Of a stretch of DNA of 64,000 bases, positions 9,605 through 17,715 are shown piece by piece (position 1 is the first letter of the stretch; every line of letters begins with the position of its first letter). The notes beneath the pieces were generated by a model. The model did no database searches, was not told the origin of the DNA, and saw nothing but the letters and a program-made list of their open reading frames with translations. Both the position numbers and the translations under genes were made by a program. Source of the stretch: Aureimonas ureilytica (GTDB taxonomy: Bacteria; Pseudomonadota; Alphaproteobacteria; Rhizobiales; Rhizobiaceae); contig NZ_LDQA01000024.1 in assembly GCF_001475935.1 (NCBI RefSeq), positions 104,429-168,428 of the forward strand, read 5' to 3'.

Positions 9605-10588
9605 ATGAAGAAGCTCATGCTCGCCTTCGCCATGGCCTCGGCGCTCTACGCGCCCTCGGCGATGGCCCAGGAAAAGCTGAAGATCGGCGCGACCGTCTAC
9701 GGTCTCAACGCCGAGTTCATGCAGATCTGGACCGCCGCTCTGCAGAAGCATCCGGCCGTTCAGAAGGGCGAAGTCGAAGTCACGATCTTCGACGGCCGCT
9801 ATGATGCGCTGGTCCAGCAGGAGCAGTTCAACACGATGATCACGCAGAAATACAATGCGATCATCTTCGTGCCGATGGACATCGAGGCGGGTGCCGCCGC
9901 CGTGCAGGCCGCTCATGACGCCGGCATCCCGGTCGTCGGCTCCAACGCCCGCGTCAACTCGGACCTCCTGACCTCCTATGTCGGCTCCAACGACGTCGAG
10001 GCCGGCGAGCTGGAAGCCAAGTCCGTTCTCGACAAGATGGGCTGCAAGGGCAATGTCGTGATCATCGAAGGCCCGATCGGCCAGTCCGGCCAGATCCAGC
10101 GCCTCGAAGGCAACGAGAAGGCGCTGGCCGCCTGCCCGGACGTGAAGGTTCTGGAGCAGCAGACGGCCAACTGGTCGCGCGCCGAAGCCCAGACCCTCAT
10201 GGAAAACTGGCTGACCTCGCATCCCGGCCAGATCCAGGGCGTCATCGGCCAGAACGACGAGATGGCGCTCGGCGCGATCGAGGCGATCAAGGCCGCGAAC
10301 CTCAAGGTCTCCGACTTCGCCATCGCCGGCATCGACGGCGTGACGGACGCGATCAACGCCGTGAAGCGGGGCGAGATGGCCTCCATCCTGCAGGACGCGA
10401 ACGCGCAGGCGCAGGGCGCGCTCGACGTCGCCATCAAGGCCGTGAAGCCGGACTACAAGCCGGAATCGCCGATCTGGCAGCAATATCCCTCGATGAAGTG
10501 GGACGATGGCAAGGACAAGACCTATCTCGTGCCCTGGACGCCGGTGACGCTCGAGAACGCCGACAAGCTTCTGGAATCCCGCAAGTAA
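9605..10588 (+). CDS. Sugar ABC transporter periplasmic binding protein
   Basis: 327 residues with a classic Sec signal peptide (MKKLMLAFAMASALYAPSAMA, cleavage before QEKLK). The mature part is a type 1 periplasmic binding protein with the two-lobe RbsB-like pattern, including GQNDEMALGAIEAI and VAIKAVKP-type hinge regions. A strong ribosome site (GGGAGGAA) precedes the ATG. As third gene of the transporter operon it sets substrate specificity. The downstream SDR and DhaK/DhaL genes point to a polyol or a C3-C4 ketose, but ligand residues cannot be read reliably. Confidence 0.93.
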   Translation: MKKLMLAFAMASALYAPSAMAQEKLKIGATVYGLNAEFMQIWTAALQKHPAVQKGEVEVTIFDGRYDALVQQEQFNTMITQKYNAIIFVPMDIEAGAAAVQAAHDAGIPVVGSNARVNSDLLTSYVGSNDVEAGELEAKSVLDKMGCKGNVVIIEGPIGQSGQIQRLEGNEKALAACPDVKVLEQQTANWSRAEAQTLMENWLTSHPGQIQGVIGQNDEMALGAIEAIKAANLKVSDFAIAGIDGVTDAINAVKRGEMASILQDANAQAQGALDVAIKAVKPDYKPESPIWQQYPSMKWDDGKDKTYLVPWTPVTLENADKLLESRK

Positions 10589-10597
10589 TCACCGAAC

Positions 10598-10627
10598 GGG
10601 GAGCGGCCGGCTCGTCGGCCGCTCCCC
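10598..10627 (+). terminator. Strong GC hairpin after the binding-protein gene
   Basis: A perfect 12-bp stem, GGGGAGCGGCCG (10598-10609) with CGGCCGCTCCCC (10616-10627), has a 6-base loop and begins 9 bases after the stop codon. No T tract follows. A structure like this after a highly expressed binding-protein gene often stabilises that segment or partly terminates ahead of the downstream genes. Confidence 0.5.
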
Positions 10628-10757
10628 CATCCCGGGCTATGGGGCGACGCCCGCCTTTCTCCTCCCATCCGGTTCCTCCCCCGGTGCGGGCGTCTCCCGA
10701 CAGGCCGAAGGCTGAAAGTCTTCCGTCAGCGCAATCGAACATCGAAGGAAAGGCGTC

Positions 10758-11531
10758 ATGAGCGAAGTCACGCCGCAGGTGGATTTGAACTTCTCGCTGG
10801 CCGGCAAGGTCGCGCTCGTCACGGGCGGCAGCTCCGGCATCGGCGCGGCGATCGCGGAAGCCTATGCCCAGAAGGGGGCGCAGGTCGCCGTTCTCGACAT
10901 CCAGGCGGAAGCCGCCGAAGCCAAGGCCGCGTCGCTCGACAACGGCGCGAAAGCCTTCCGCTGCGACGTGTCCGACGCCGCCTCCGTCGAAGCGGCGGTT
11001 CAGGGCGTGCTCCAAGCGTTCGGGCGCATCGACATTGCCGTCAACAGCGCCGGCATCGTCGCGCTCGCCCCGGCCGAAAGCCTCTCGCTCGACGCTTGGG
11101 ACAAGACCATCGCGATCAATCTCAAGGGCACCTTCCTCGTGGCGCAGGCGGTCGGCCGCGCGATGATCGCAGCCGGCAAGGGCGGCAAGATCGTCAATCT
11201 CGCCTCGCAGGCCGGCACGGTCGCGATCGACGAGCACGCGGCCTATTGCGCCTCCAAGTTCGGCGTCATCGGCCTGTCCAAGACGCTTGCCGCCGAATGG
11301 GGCAAGCACGGCATTTGCGTGAACACGATCTCGCCGACGATCGTGCTGACCGATCTCGGCCGCAAGGCCTGGAGCGGCGAGAAGGGCGAGGCCGCCAAGG
11401 CGCGCATCCCCGCCGGGCGCTTCGCCTATCCGCAGGAAATCGCGGCGGCTGCGGTTTTCCTTGCCTCCAATGGGGCGGATATGATCAACGGCGCCGACCT
11501 TCTGGTCGACGGCGGCTATACCATCATCTGA
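10758..11531 (+). CDS. SDR-family polyol dehydrogenase (D-threitol/glycerol dehydrogenase-like)
   Basis: 257-residue NAD(P)-dependent short-chain dehydrogenase. The cofactor loop TGGSSGIG, NSAG, catalytic Ser (NLASQAG) and YCASK are all intact. The closing part (NTISPTIVLTDLG..AWSGEKGE..IPAGRFAYP) is what I recall from the SDR subgroup that includes mycobacterial D-threitol dehydrogenase and Listeria GolD. Those enzymes make D-erythrulose or dihydroxyacetone, which a DhaK-type kinase then phosphorylates. Here dhaK and dhaL follow directly (22 bases), exactly that order. The subgroup match is from memory, so the substrate remains an inference. Confidence 0.85.
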   Translation: MSEVTPQVDLNFSLAGKVALVTGGSSGIGAAIAEAYAQKGAQVAVLDIQAEAAEAKAASLDNGAKAFRCDVSDAASVEAAVQGVLQAFGRIDIAVNSAGIVALAPAESLSLDAWDKTIAINLKGTFLVAQAVGRAMIAAGKGGKIVNLASQAGTVAIDEHAAYCASKFGVIGLSKTLAAEWGKHGICVNTISPTIVLTDLGRKAWSGEKGEAAKARIPAGRFAYPQEIAAAAVFLASNGADMINGADLLVDGGYTII

Positions 11532-11553
11532 TTTCGGGAACGGATCGCAGGAC

Positions 11554-12558
11554 ATGATGCAGCGTTTCATCAACAATCCGGACGAGGTGGTGGAAGATAC
11601 GGTGAAGGGCTTCGTGAAAGCCCATCCCGATCTCGTCCGCCTGTCGGAGCGCAATCGGCGCGTGATCGTCTCGGCCTTCGCGCCCAAGACCGGCAAGGTC
11701 GGCGTGGTGACGGGCGGCGGCTCGGGCCATGAGCCCGCCTTCATCGGCTATACCGGCCAGAACATGCTGGACGCGGTGGCCGTGGGCGAACTCTTCTCCT
11801 CGCCGACGGCCAAGAGCTTCCATGACGCGATGGTCGAGGCCAATGGCGGCGCGGGCGTCATCTGCCTCTACGGCAATTATGCCGGCGACAACATGAACGT
11901 GAAGATGGCGACCAAGCTCGCCGCGAAGGACGGGATCGAAGTCGCGACCGTCGTCGCCAATGACGATGTCTGCTCGGCCCCGCTTACCGAGCGCGAGAAG
12001 CGCCGGGGCGTCGCGGGCGAGATCATGATGTGGAAGATCGGCGGCGCCAAGGCGGCCGAGGGTGCGAGCCTCGAAGAGGTGCGCGTCACCGCCCAGCGCG
12101 CCATCGACAATTGCCGCTCGATCGGCGTCGGTCTCGGCCCCTGCACGCTTCCCGCCGTCGGCCACCCGAACTTCCAGATCGAGGCCGGCACGATGGAGGT
12201 CGGCATTGGCCATCACGGCGAGCCGGGCATCCGCGTGGAGCCGCTGAAAACCGCGGCCGAAGTCGCGCGCGACATGGCAACGATCGTGCTCGACGATCAC
12301 GCGCTCGCCGAGGGCACCGAAGTCGCCGTTCTGGTTTCCGGTCTGGGCGCGACGCCGCTGAACGAACTCTACATCCTGAACGACACGATCGAAGAGGAGA
12401 TCGCCCGGCGCGGTCTCAAGATCCACCGCACCTATGTCGGCAATTATTTCACCTCGCTCGAAATGGTGGGCGCGACGCTGACGGTGATGGCGCTGGACGA
12501 GGAGCTGAAGAGCCTTCTCGACAAGGAGGCCCGCTCGCCCGGCCTCGCGCAGGCTTGA
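11554..12558 (+). CDS. dhaK: Dihydroxyacetone/erythrulose kinase subunit DhaK
   Basis: 334-residue ketose-binding subunit of a dihydroxyacetone-type kinase. It shows GGGSGHEPAF near residue 55, the YGNYAGDNMN segment with the conserved Asp, and HHGEPGI, whose second histidine (His221) should form the covalent hemiaminal with the ketone substrate. Phosphate transfer needs DhaL, encoded 11 bases downstream. No PTS-type DhaM is present in the window, so an ATP-using enzyme is more likely than a PEP-dependent one (inference). The preceding SDR would supply the ketose. Another DhaK is fused to a regulator at 13313. Confidence 0.93.
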   Translation: MMQRFINNPDEVVEDTVKGFVKAHPDLVRLSERNRRVIVSAFAPKTGKVGVVTGGGSGHEPAFIGYTGQNMLDAVAVGELFSSPTAKSFHDAMVEANGGAGVICLYGNYAGDNMNVKMATKLAAKDGIEVATVVANDDVCSAPLTEREKRRGVAGEIMMWKIGGAKAAEGASLEEVRVTAQRAIDNCRSIGVGLGPCTLPAVGHPNFQIEAGTMEVGIGHHGEPGIRVEPLKTAAEVARDMATIVLDDHALAEGTEVAVLVSGLGATPLNELYILNDTIEEEIARRGLKIHRTYVGNYFTSLEMVGATLTVMALDEELKSLLDKEARSPGLAQA

Positions 12559-12569
12559 GGAGAGGAACG

Positions 12570-13214
12570 ATGCAGAGCTTTCCCAATGCCGGCGGCGATC
12601 AGATCATCCTCGCCATGGCGGACAAGATCATCGAGAACCGGGCCTATCTCTCCGAAATCGACGGCAAGATCGGCGACGGCGACCATGGCGTGAACATGGC
12701 CAAGGGCTTCGGCATGGCGGCGGAGCGGCTGAAGGGCCGCGACGCGACGCTGACTGAGGCTATGGAAGCCTTGAGCGAAGTGCTGATGGGCGAGATCGGC
12801 GGCTCCATGGGCCCGCTTTACGGCATGATGTTCACCGAGTTCGCGGAAGCGACCGGCGCGAACGAGCGCATCGACGCGAGGCTCTTCTCGGCCATGCTGC
12901 ACAAGGGGCTGGAGGGCATCCAGTCCATCGGCTCGGCCAAGGTCGGTGACAAGACGCTGATCGACACGCTGGTGCCGGCGGTCGAAGCCTTCGACGCGGC
13001 GAACGCGGCCGGTCAGCCCTTCGGCGAGGCGCTCGACGCGCTGGTCGCGGCCGCCGAGGCGGGACGCGATTCCACCATCGATCTCGTGGCGAAGATCGGC
13101 CGCGCCAGCCGGCTCGGCGAGCGCTCGCGCGGCGTGCTCGACGCCGGCGCGACCTCCTGCGCCATGATCCTCACGACCTTGGCCGAGGGCGCGAAGGCTC
13201 GGCTCGCGGCCTGA
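12570..13214 (+). CDS. dhaL: Dihydroxyacetone kinase subunit DhaL
   Basis: 214-residue nucleotide-binding subunit that partners DhaK. The metal/ADP-binding motif IDGKIGDGDHG lies at residues 29-39 with its three Asp residues intact, and GGSMGPLYG plus GDKTLIDTL follow as in the family. The ATG at 12570 follows GAGGAGAGG. It belongs to the same operon as the SDR and DhaK. DhaL subunits of PTS-type kinases keep ADP permanently and need DhaM; which chemistry applies here is not visible in the sequence. Confidence 0.93.
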   Translation: MQSFPNAGGDQIILAMADKIIENRAYLSEIDGKIGDGDHGVNMAKGFGMAAERLKGRDATLTEAMEALSEVLMGEIGGSMGPLYGMMFTEFAEATGANERIDARLFSAMLHKGLEGIQSIGSAKVGDKTLIDTLVPAVEAFDAANAAGQPFGEALDALVAAAEAGRDSTIDLVAKIGRASRLGERSRGVLDAGATSCAMILTTLAEGAKARLAA

Positions 13215-13220
13215 TCCCGT

Positions 13221-13251
13221 CACCGCCCCGGTTCCACCCGCCAGGGCGGTG
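13221..13251 (+). terminator. Possible terminator after dhaL
   Basis: CACCGCCC (13221-13228) is an exact reverse complement of GGGCGGTG (13244-13251) around a 15-base loop, 6 bases after the dhaL stop. It has no T tract. It may separate the metabolic operon from the regulator-kinase gene. Confidence 0.3.
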
Positions 13252-13258
13252 ATTGCGC

Positions 13259-13279
13259 TTCACAGCCGCGCCGTGTGAA
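13259..13279. promoter_or_regulatory. Dyad upstream of the SorC-DhaK gene
   Basis: TTCACA (13259-13264) and TGTGAA (13274-13279) form a perfect inverted repeat with a 9-base spacer, 33 bases before the GTG start of the regulator fusion. It is flanked by a looser TTGCG/CGCAA pair. The position suits autoregulation by the encoded SorC-type protein; that is inference. Confidence 0.35.
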
Positions 13280-13312
13280 AGGTGATCGCAAAGGCAAGCC
13301 AGACGAGGCGGC

Positions 13313-15412
13313 GTGACAGCGGCGAGAGACAAAGCCAAAACGACGAAGTCGCAGGCGGGCGAGGACACCGCGCCGATCCCGCTGCGCTTTGGCGACGATC
13401 CGCAGCTTTGGGCGGCCTGGCTTTACTATGAAGAAGGGCTGACCCAAGGCGAGATCGCCGACGCCATGGGCGTGTCCCGCGCCACGGTGAATGCCACGCT
13501 GGCCGATGCACGGGTGCGCGGCGTCGTGGACATCACGATCGAGCCGCAACGCCTGGCCGCGCTCACGCTGGCGCGCGAGGTGAAGCGCCATTTCGGGCTG
13601 CACGACTGCCTGGTCGTGCCGACCTCCGGTCCGCCCGGCCAGCATATCGACCAGCTCGGGCGCGCCGGCGGGCTCGCGCTGATCGACACGCTGCGCTCGG
13701 GTGATACGCTCGCGGTCGCCTGGGGGCGCACCGTCATGGCGATCGCCCGCCAGCTTCGCGCGCGCCCGCTTCAGGATCTGCGCGTGGTGCAGGCGACAGG
13801 CGGCATGAGCACCGGGGGGCCGGATTCGCCGGAGCTTTGCGCCAGCGCCATCGCCGAAGCGCTGGGCGCGGTCTGCTTGCCGCTGACGGCACCCGGCATC
13901 GTCTCCTCGCCGCAATTGCGCGCCTTGCTGTTGGAAGAGCCGCTCTTGCGCGCCCAGTTCGAGGCGTTGCGCGGGGCGAACCGCGCGCTCATCGGCATCT
14001 CCTCGCTGCGTCCCAACTCCACCATTCACACGTCCGGCTTCTTCGACGCCGTTCCCTTGCAGGATTATCTGGCGCGTAACGCCGTCGGCGTTCTGGCTGG
14101 GCGCTTTCTGGGGCCGAATGGCGAGCCCGTGGAAGGGCCGCTGGACGAGCGCACGATCGGCCTATCGCTCGCTGATCTCGCGCACATCGAGCGGCGCATC
14201 GCGGTGGCCGGCGGGTTCGACAAGGTGCCGGCCATTCTGGCCGCCCTGCGCGGTCGCCATTGCAACGTGCTGGTCACCGACGCGGCGACGGCACGTGGCC
14301 TGCTCGATGCCGAGGGTGTCGTCAGCCAGCCCGTCACCAAGCGCGGCGCGAAACCGGCCGACCCTGCGGCCGCGCCCGGACCCGAGCTTCAGCGCCGCTT
14401 CGTCAAGAAATTCCTGAACGATCCGGACGATGTGGTGGACGAAATGCTGGATGGCGCGGCCCGCGCCCACCGCGAGCATCTCGTTCCCATTCCCGGCGCG
14501 CGGCGCGCCTTCATGGCGAAGGACGGCCCGAGGGAGGGCCATGTCGCGCTGGTCGTCGGCGGCGGCTCGGGCCACGAGCCCTGCTTTCTCGGCTATACCG
14601 GGCGCGGCATGGCGAGCGCGGTAGCGGTCGGCAACGTGTTTTCCTCGCCTCCGCCCGACCCGATCCTGCGCGCGGCGCGCGCCGCCTCGGGCGGGGCCGG
14701 CGTCCTCTTCATCTACGGCAATTATGCCGGCGACACGATGAACTTCGAAATGGCCGCCGAGCTGGCCGGCGAAGAGGGCATCGCCGTGCGCACCGTCGTG
14801 ACGACCGACGACGTCGCCTCCTCGCCGCTGGAGGATCGCGACGGGCGTCGCGGCGTCGCGGGCAATGTCTTCGTGTTCAAGGTGGCGGGCGCGGCCTGCG
14901 ATCTCGGCTGGTCGCTCGATGCCTGCGAACAGGCCGCGCGCCGCGCCAATGCGCGCACCACCACGATGGGCGTCGCGCTGGAGCCCTGTTCCATGCCGCA
15001 AAGCCGGCGCTTCAATTTCGCGATCGGGCCGGACGAGATGGAAGTCGGCGTCGGCATTCACGGCGAGCCCGGCGTCTCGCGCGAGACGATGCGCCCGGCC
15101 GACGCCGTGGTGGATACGATCATGGACCGCATTCTGGCCGAACTGCCCAAGGAATCAGGCGGGCGTGTCGCCGTTCTCGTCAATTCCTTCGGCGCGACGC
15201 CGTTGATGGAGCTCTATGTCCTATATCGCCGTGTCGAGCAGCGTCTTCAGGCGCGAGGGTTGAGCGTGGCGCGCAACTGGATCGGACATTACTGCACCTC
15301 GCTCGACATGGCGGGCGCGTCGGTCTCGGTTCTCCATCTCGACGACGAGCTGCTGCGACTGCTCGACCATCCCTGCGACACGCCTTTCTTCCGCGTTGGC
15401 GGTGCGGTTTGA
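13313..15412 (+). CDS. Fusion of SorC-type sugar-binding transcriptional regulator with DhaK
   Basis: 699 residues. The N-terminal 350 are a SorC-family repressor: helix-turn-helix at about 45-78 (LTQGEIADAMGVSRATVNAT) and an effector domain up to about 345. From about residue 363 a complete DhaK domain begins (FVKKFLNDPDDVVDEM), with GGGSGHEP, YGNYAGDTMN and IHGEPGV; the hemiaminal histidine is His583. Both halves look intact, and there is no frameshift at the junction (about 14340-14400). It starts with GTG after GAGG. A second dhaL follows at 15629, so the DhaK half probably has its own partner. This arrangement exists in related genomes as a 'bifunctional' annotation (recalled), but its mechanism is unknown to me. 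Confidence 0.92.
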   Translation: MTAARDKAKTTKSQAGEDTAPIPLRFGDDPQLWAAWLYYEEGLTQGEIADAMGVSRATVNATLADARVRGVVDITIEPQRLAALTLAREVKRHFGLHDCLVVPTSGPPGQHIDQLGRAGGLALIDTLRSGDTLAVAWGRTVMAIARQLRARPLQDLRVVQATGGMSTGGPDSPELCASAIAEALGAVCLPLTAPGIVSSPQLRALLLEEPLLRAQFEALRGANRALIGISSLRPNSTIHTSGFFDAVPLQDYLARNAVGVLAGRFLGPNGEPVEGPLDERTIGLSLADLAHIERRIAVAGGFDKVPAILAALRGRHCNVLVTDAATARGLLDAEGVVSQPVTKRGAKPADPAAAPGPELQRRFVKKFLNDPDDVVDEMLDGAARAHREHLVPIPGARRAFMAKDGPREGHVALVVGGGSGHEPCFLGYTGRGMASAVAVGNVFSSPPPDPILRAARAASGGAGVLFIYGNYAGDTMNFEMAAELAGEEGIAVRTVVTTDDVASSPLEDRDGRRGVAGNVFVFKVAGAACDLGWSLDACEQAARRANARTTTMGVALEPCSMPQSRRFNFAIGPDEMEVGVGIHGEPGVSRETMRPADAVVDTIMDRILAELPKESGGRVAVLVNSFGATPLMELYVLYRRVEQRLQARGLSVARNWIGHYCTSLDMAGASVSVLHLDDELLRLLDHPCDTPFFRVGGAV

Positions 15413-15477
15413 CGGGTGAGCGCTGGGGAGCAAGGCGCGAAATGGTCTGTTTGCCTTGCGAACCGTAGGTTGGACAT

Positions 15478-15586
15478 TCTAGAGCAATGCCGTCGAACGG
15501 CGGTTCGACAGAAATGCTCCAGGCTTTTGTTTTCTGCATCGTCCCGGCGCGAAAGCTGGTTCGGCTCTCGCTGGAAATGCTCTAGA
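15478..15586. repeat. Rhizobial-type intergenic palindromic repeat element
   Basis: A 109-base element bounded by TCTAGAGCA (15478-15486) and its exact inverse TGCTCTAGA (15578-15586), containing further internal inverted segments. The right half, read on the other strand (TCTAGAGCATTTCCAGCG...), matches the pattern of a repeat scattered between genes in many Rhizobiales, as I recall it. It fills the gap between the regulator-DhaK fusion and its dhaL, so it may affect their shared transcript. Confidence 0.6.
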
Positions 15587-15628
15587 CCGGACCCGTGTTC
15601 ATGCCGCGCCGGGAGGGCGCCAAGGCTC

Positions 15629-16252
15629 ATGCAACAGAACAGACCCGATCCGATCGCCGCGCTGTTCGCGGCCGTGTCCGAGGTGGTCGAAGCCCAGAAG
15701 TCCTATCTGTGCGAACTCGACGGGCCGATCGGCGATGGCGATCACGGAACCACGATGGCGCTGGGGTTCCGCGCGGTGCAGCGCGTTTTGGCGGGCGGTC
15801 CGGTCACCGATCCGGCCGAGACGTTCCGGCGCGCGGCGGCGGCTTTTCTGGATGCGGTGGGCGCATCCACCGGACCGCTCTACGCCACAGGCTTTCGCCG
15901 CGCGGCGCAGCGTCTCGACGGGCGCGAGGGCTTCGCCACCGAAGAGCAGGTTCTGATGCTGGAAGGTGTGGCGGCCGGGATCGCCGAGCGCGGTAAGGCG
16001 CGGCGCGGCGACAAGACCATGCTGGATGTCTGGTTGCCGGCGGCGGAAGCCGCGCGGGGTGCCTTGGACGTGGATCGGCCCATCTGGCCAGCGGTGCTGG
16101 AAGCGGCCGAGCGCGGCGCGGAAGCGACCGGCGCGATGGTGGCCTCGCGCGGGCGGGCGGCACGTCTGGGCGAGCGCTCGCTCGGCCATCTCGACCCCGG
16201 CGCGGTGTCGGCGGCGTTGATACTGAAAGCGATGGCCGGCGTGCTCGGCTGA
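15629..16252 (+). CDS. dhaL: Second DhaL subunit
   Basis: 207-residue DhaL homologue with the nucleotide/metal motif LDGPIGDGDHG, GASTGPLYA and GDKTMLDVW, all conserved. The ATG at 15629 is chosen because similarity begins at MQQNRPDP; its ribosome site is weak. It follows the SorC-DhaK fusion after a 216-base gap that holds a repeat. The likely role is phosphotransfer partner of the fused DhaK domain, or a signalling partner in the way E. coli DhaL acts on DhaR (analogy only). It is clearly diverged from the DhaL at 12570, so this is not a recent tandem copy. Confidence 0.9.
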   Translation: MQQNRPDPIAALFAAVSEVVEAQKSYLCELDGPIGDGDHGTTMALGFRAVQRVLAGGPVTDPAETFRRAAAAFLDAVGASTGPLYATGFRRAAQRLDGREGFATEEQVLMLEGVAAGIAERGKARRGDKTMLDVWLPAAEAARGALDVDRPIWPAVLEAAERGAEATGAMVASRGRAARLGERSLGHLDPGAVSAALILKAMAGVLG

Positions 16253-16273
16253 GCCGCCAGCCCCTTTTTCGTG

Positions 16274-17710
16274 TCAAGCCGCAAGGCTCGGGCGAACCGT
16301 CCCGTCCAGCGCGCTGAGAACCCAGCCTTTCAATCGCGCGGCGTCGAGCGCTGTGGTCGTATCGACATCGAGCCGAGGCCCGAGGTCGAGCGGGCGGGCG
16401 CGGGCGGCGAGCGCGATGAGTTCGGGCACATAGTCGAGGCCGGGATGGCCGACGGGCCGATCCGCCACGCGCGAGGCGTAGCGCGCGCCGATCGTCTCGG
16501 GCGGCGCGCTGCACCAGAGTTCCACCACCGAGTCGACGCCGGCATCCGCCAGGAGCGGATCAAGGAAGTCTCTGGGCTGGAACCCGAACCAGGCATCGAG
16601 GATAAAAGTGGTGCCCTCGGGCGCTTCACGTGCCAGCGCGAACATCGCCGCCATGCTGGCGCGCCCGAGCTTGCGGTTGAACGGGCGGTCCACGCCTTCG
16701 ATCTCAGTGAGGAACGGATTCTTCACCGTGTCGATCGACAGGATGGGCCAGCCCGTCGCATCTGACAGCGCGCGCGCGACGCCGCTCTTGCCGCTGGCCG
16801 GAACGCCGTTGACGAGAACGAGTCGCTTCCGAGCCGAGGATTGCTCGGGCAGCGCCGCCAGCGCCGCGCCGATCACGCCGGCATCGTCCCCCAGCCGCGC
16901 GGGCGCGACCGGGCTGTCATACCAGCAGGCGGTTTTCTCGATGCCGGAGAGCGCGGCAAAAGCCGCCTCTCCGAGGCCACCGCCGAGAAGCACGAGCTCG
17001 GGGTCGAGAATGGCGACGAGATCGTCGATCGCATGGCGCAGCGGCCCCGCCCAGGCTTGCAGAACGCCGCGCGCCTGCTCGTCGCCGCCCGCGCGGCGGG
17101 CGAGAAGCTCGGACGCGCTTGTGCCGGCGGGCAGGCCGGCGCGCGCGATGTGACGGCCGAGCGCGGTGCCCGAACTCACCGTTTCCACGCAGCCGCGCTT
17201 GCCGCAGAGGCAGGGCTCGCCGGCGGGATCGACCAGAATATGGCCGAGCTGACCGGCCGTACCGCGCGAGCGCAGCAAGCGCCCGCCCTCTAGGATCGCG
17301 CCGCCGATGCCCGTGCCGATCGTCAGCATGACGATATTCTCGGCGCCCCGGCCGGCGCCGACACGCGCTTCCGCGACCAGCGCCATGGAGCAGTCATTGT
17401 CCACGGTGACGGGCCAGCCAAAGCGCGCTTCGAGATGCTCGGCGAGGGGAACGCGGGAGAGATCGACATAGCCGCCCGACAGAACCCGGCGCGCGCCGAA
17501 ATCCACCCGGCCGGGCACGCCGACGCCCATTGCAGCGACGCTGCCATCGTCCAGCTCGGCAGCCAGAGCTTCGATCCGCTCGAGAACCACATGCGGGTCG
17601 GGCGCGCTCGCAATGCGAGCGCGCGCCAGGATCTCGCCCTCGGGCGAGACGCGGGCGGCGCGGATATGCGTGCCGCCGATGTCGATGCCGATGGCGTTCC
17701 TCCCCGCCAT
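16274..17710 (-). CDS. ROK-family sugar kinase fused to a P-loop kinase domain
   Basis: 478 residues. Residues 1-295 are a ROK kinase: phosphate loop DIGGTHIRA, catalytic Asp106 (VDNDCSM), TIGTGIGGA and the zinc site (His157 with CLCGKRGC, Cys167/169/174). From about 297 a separate P-loop domain begins with Walker A GVPASGKS (302-309), of the small-molecule kinase/AAA type. The ATG at 17710 lies 5 bases after the stop of the aldolase gene, so the two are co-transcribed. The ROK half should phosphorylate a hexose-like sugar; the second half could be another sugar or nucleoside kinase. Reading is continuous through the junction. Confidence 0.9.
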   Translation of the reverse strand: MAGRNAIGIDIGGTHIRAARVSPEGEILARARIASAPDPHVVLERIEALAAELDDGSVAAMGVGVPGRVDFGARRVLSGGYVDLSRVPLAEHLEARFGWPVTVDNDCSMALVAEARVGAGRGAENIVMLTIGTGIGGAILEGGRLLRSRGTAGQLGHILVDPAGEPCLCGKRGCVETVSSGTALGRHIARAGLPAGTSASELLARRAGGDEQARGVLQAWAGPLRHAIDDLVAILDPELVLLGGGLGEAAFAALSGIEKTACWYDSPVAPARLGDDAGVIGAALAALPEQSSARKRLVLVNGVPASGKSGVARALSDATGWPILSIDTVKNPFLTEIEGVDRPFNRKLGRASMAAMFALAREAPEGTTFILDAWFGFQPRDFLDPLLADAGVDSVVELWCSAPPETIGARYASRVADRPVGHPGLDYVPELIALAARARPLDLGPRLDVDTTTALDAARLKGWVLSALDGTVRPSLAA

Positions 17711-17715
17711 GGCGA

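Noticed and set aside
11554..16252. PTS-dependent dihydroxyacetone kinase (DhaKLM)
   Set aside because: Two DhaK and two DhaL copies are present but no DhaM or other PTS protein is encoded in the window.
15629..16252. Recent tandem duplication of dhaL (12570 and 15629)
   Set aside because: Only core motifs agree; the two proteins differ through most of their length, so they are old paralogues or were acquired separately.
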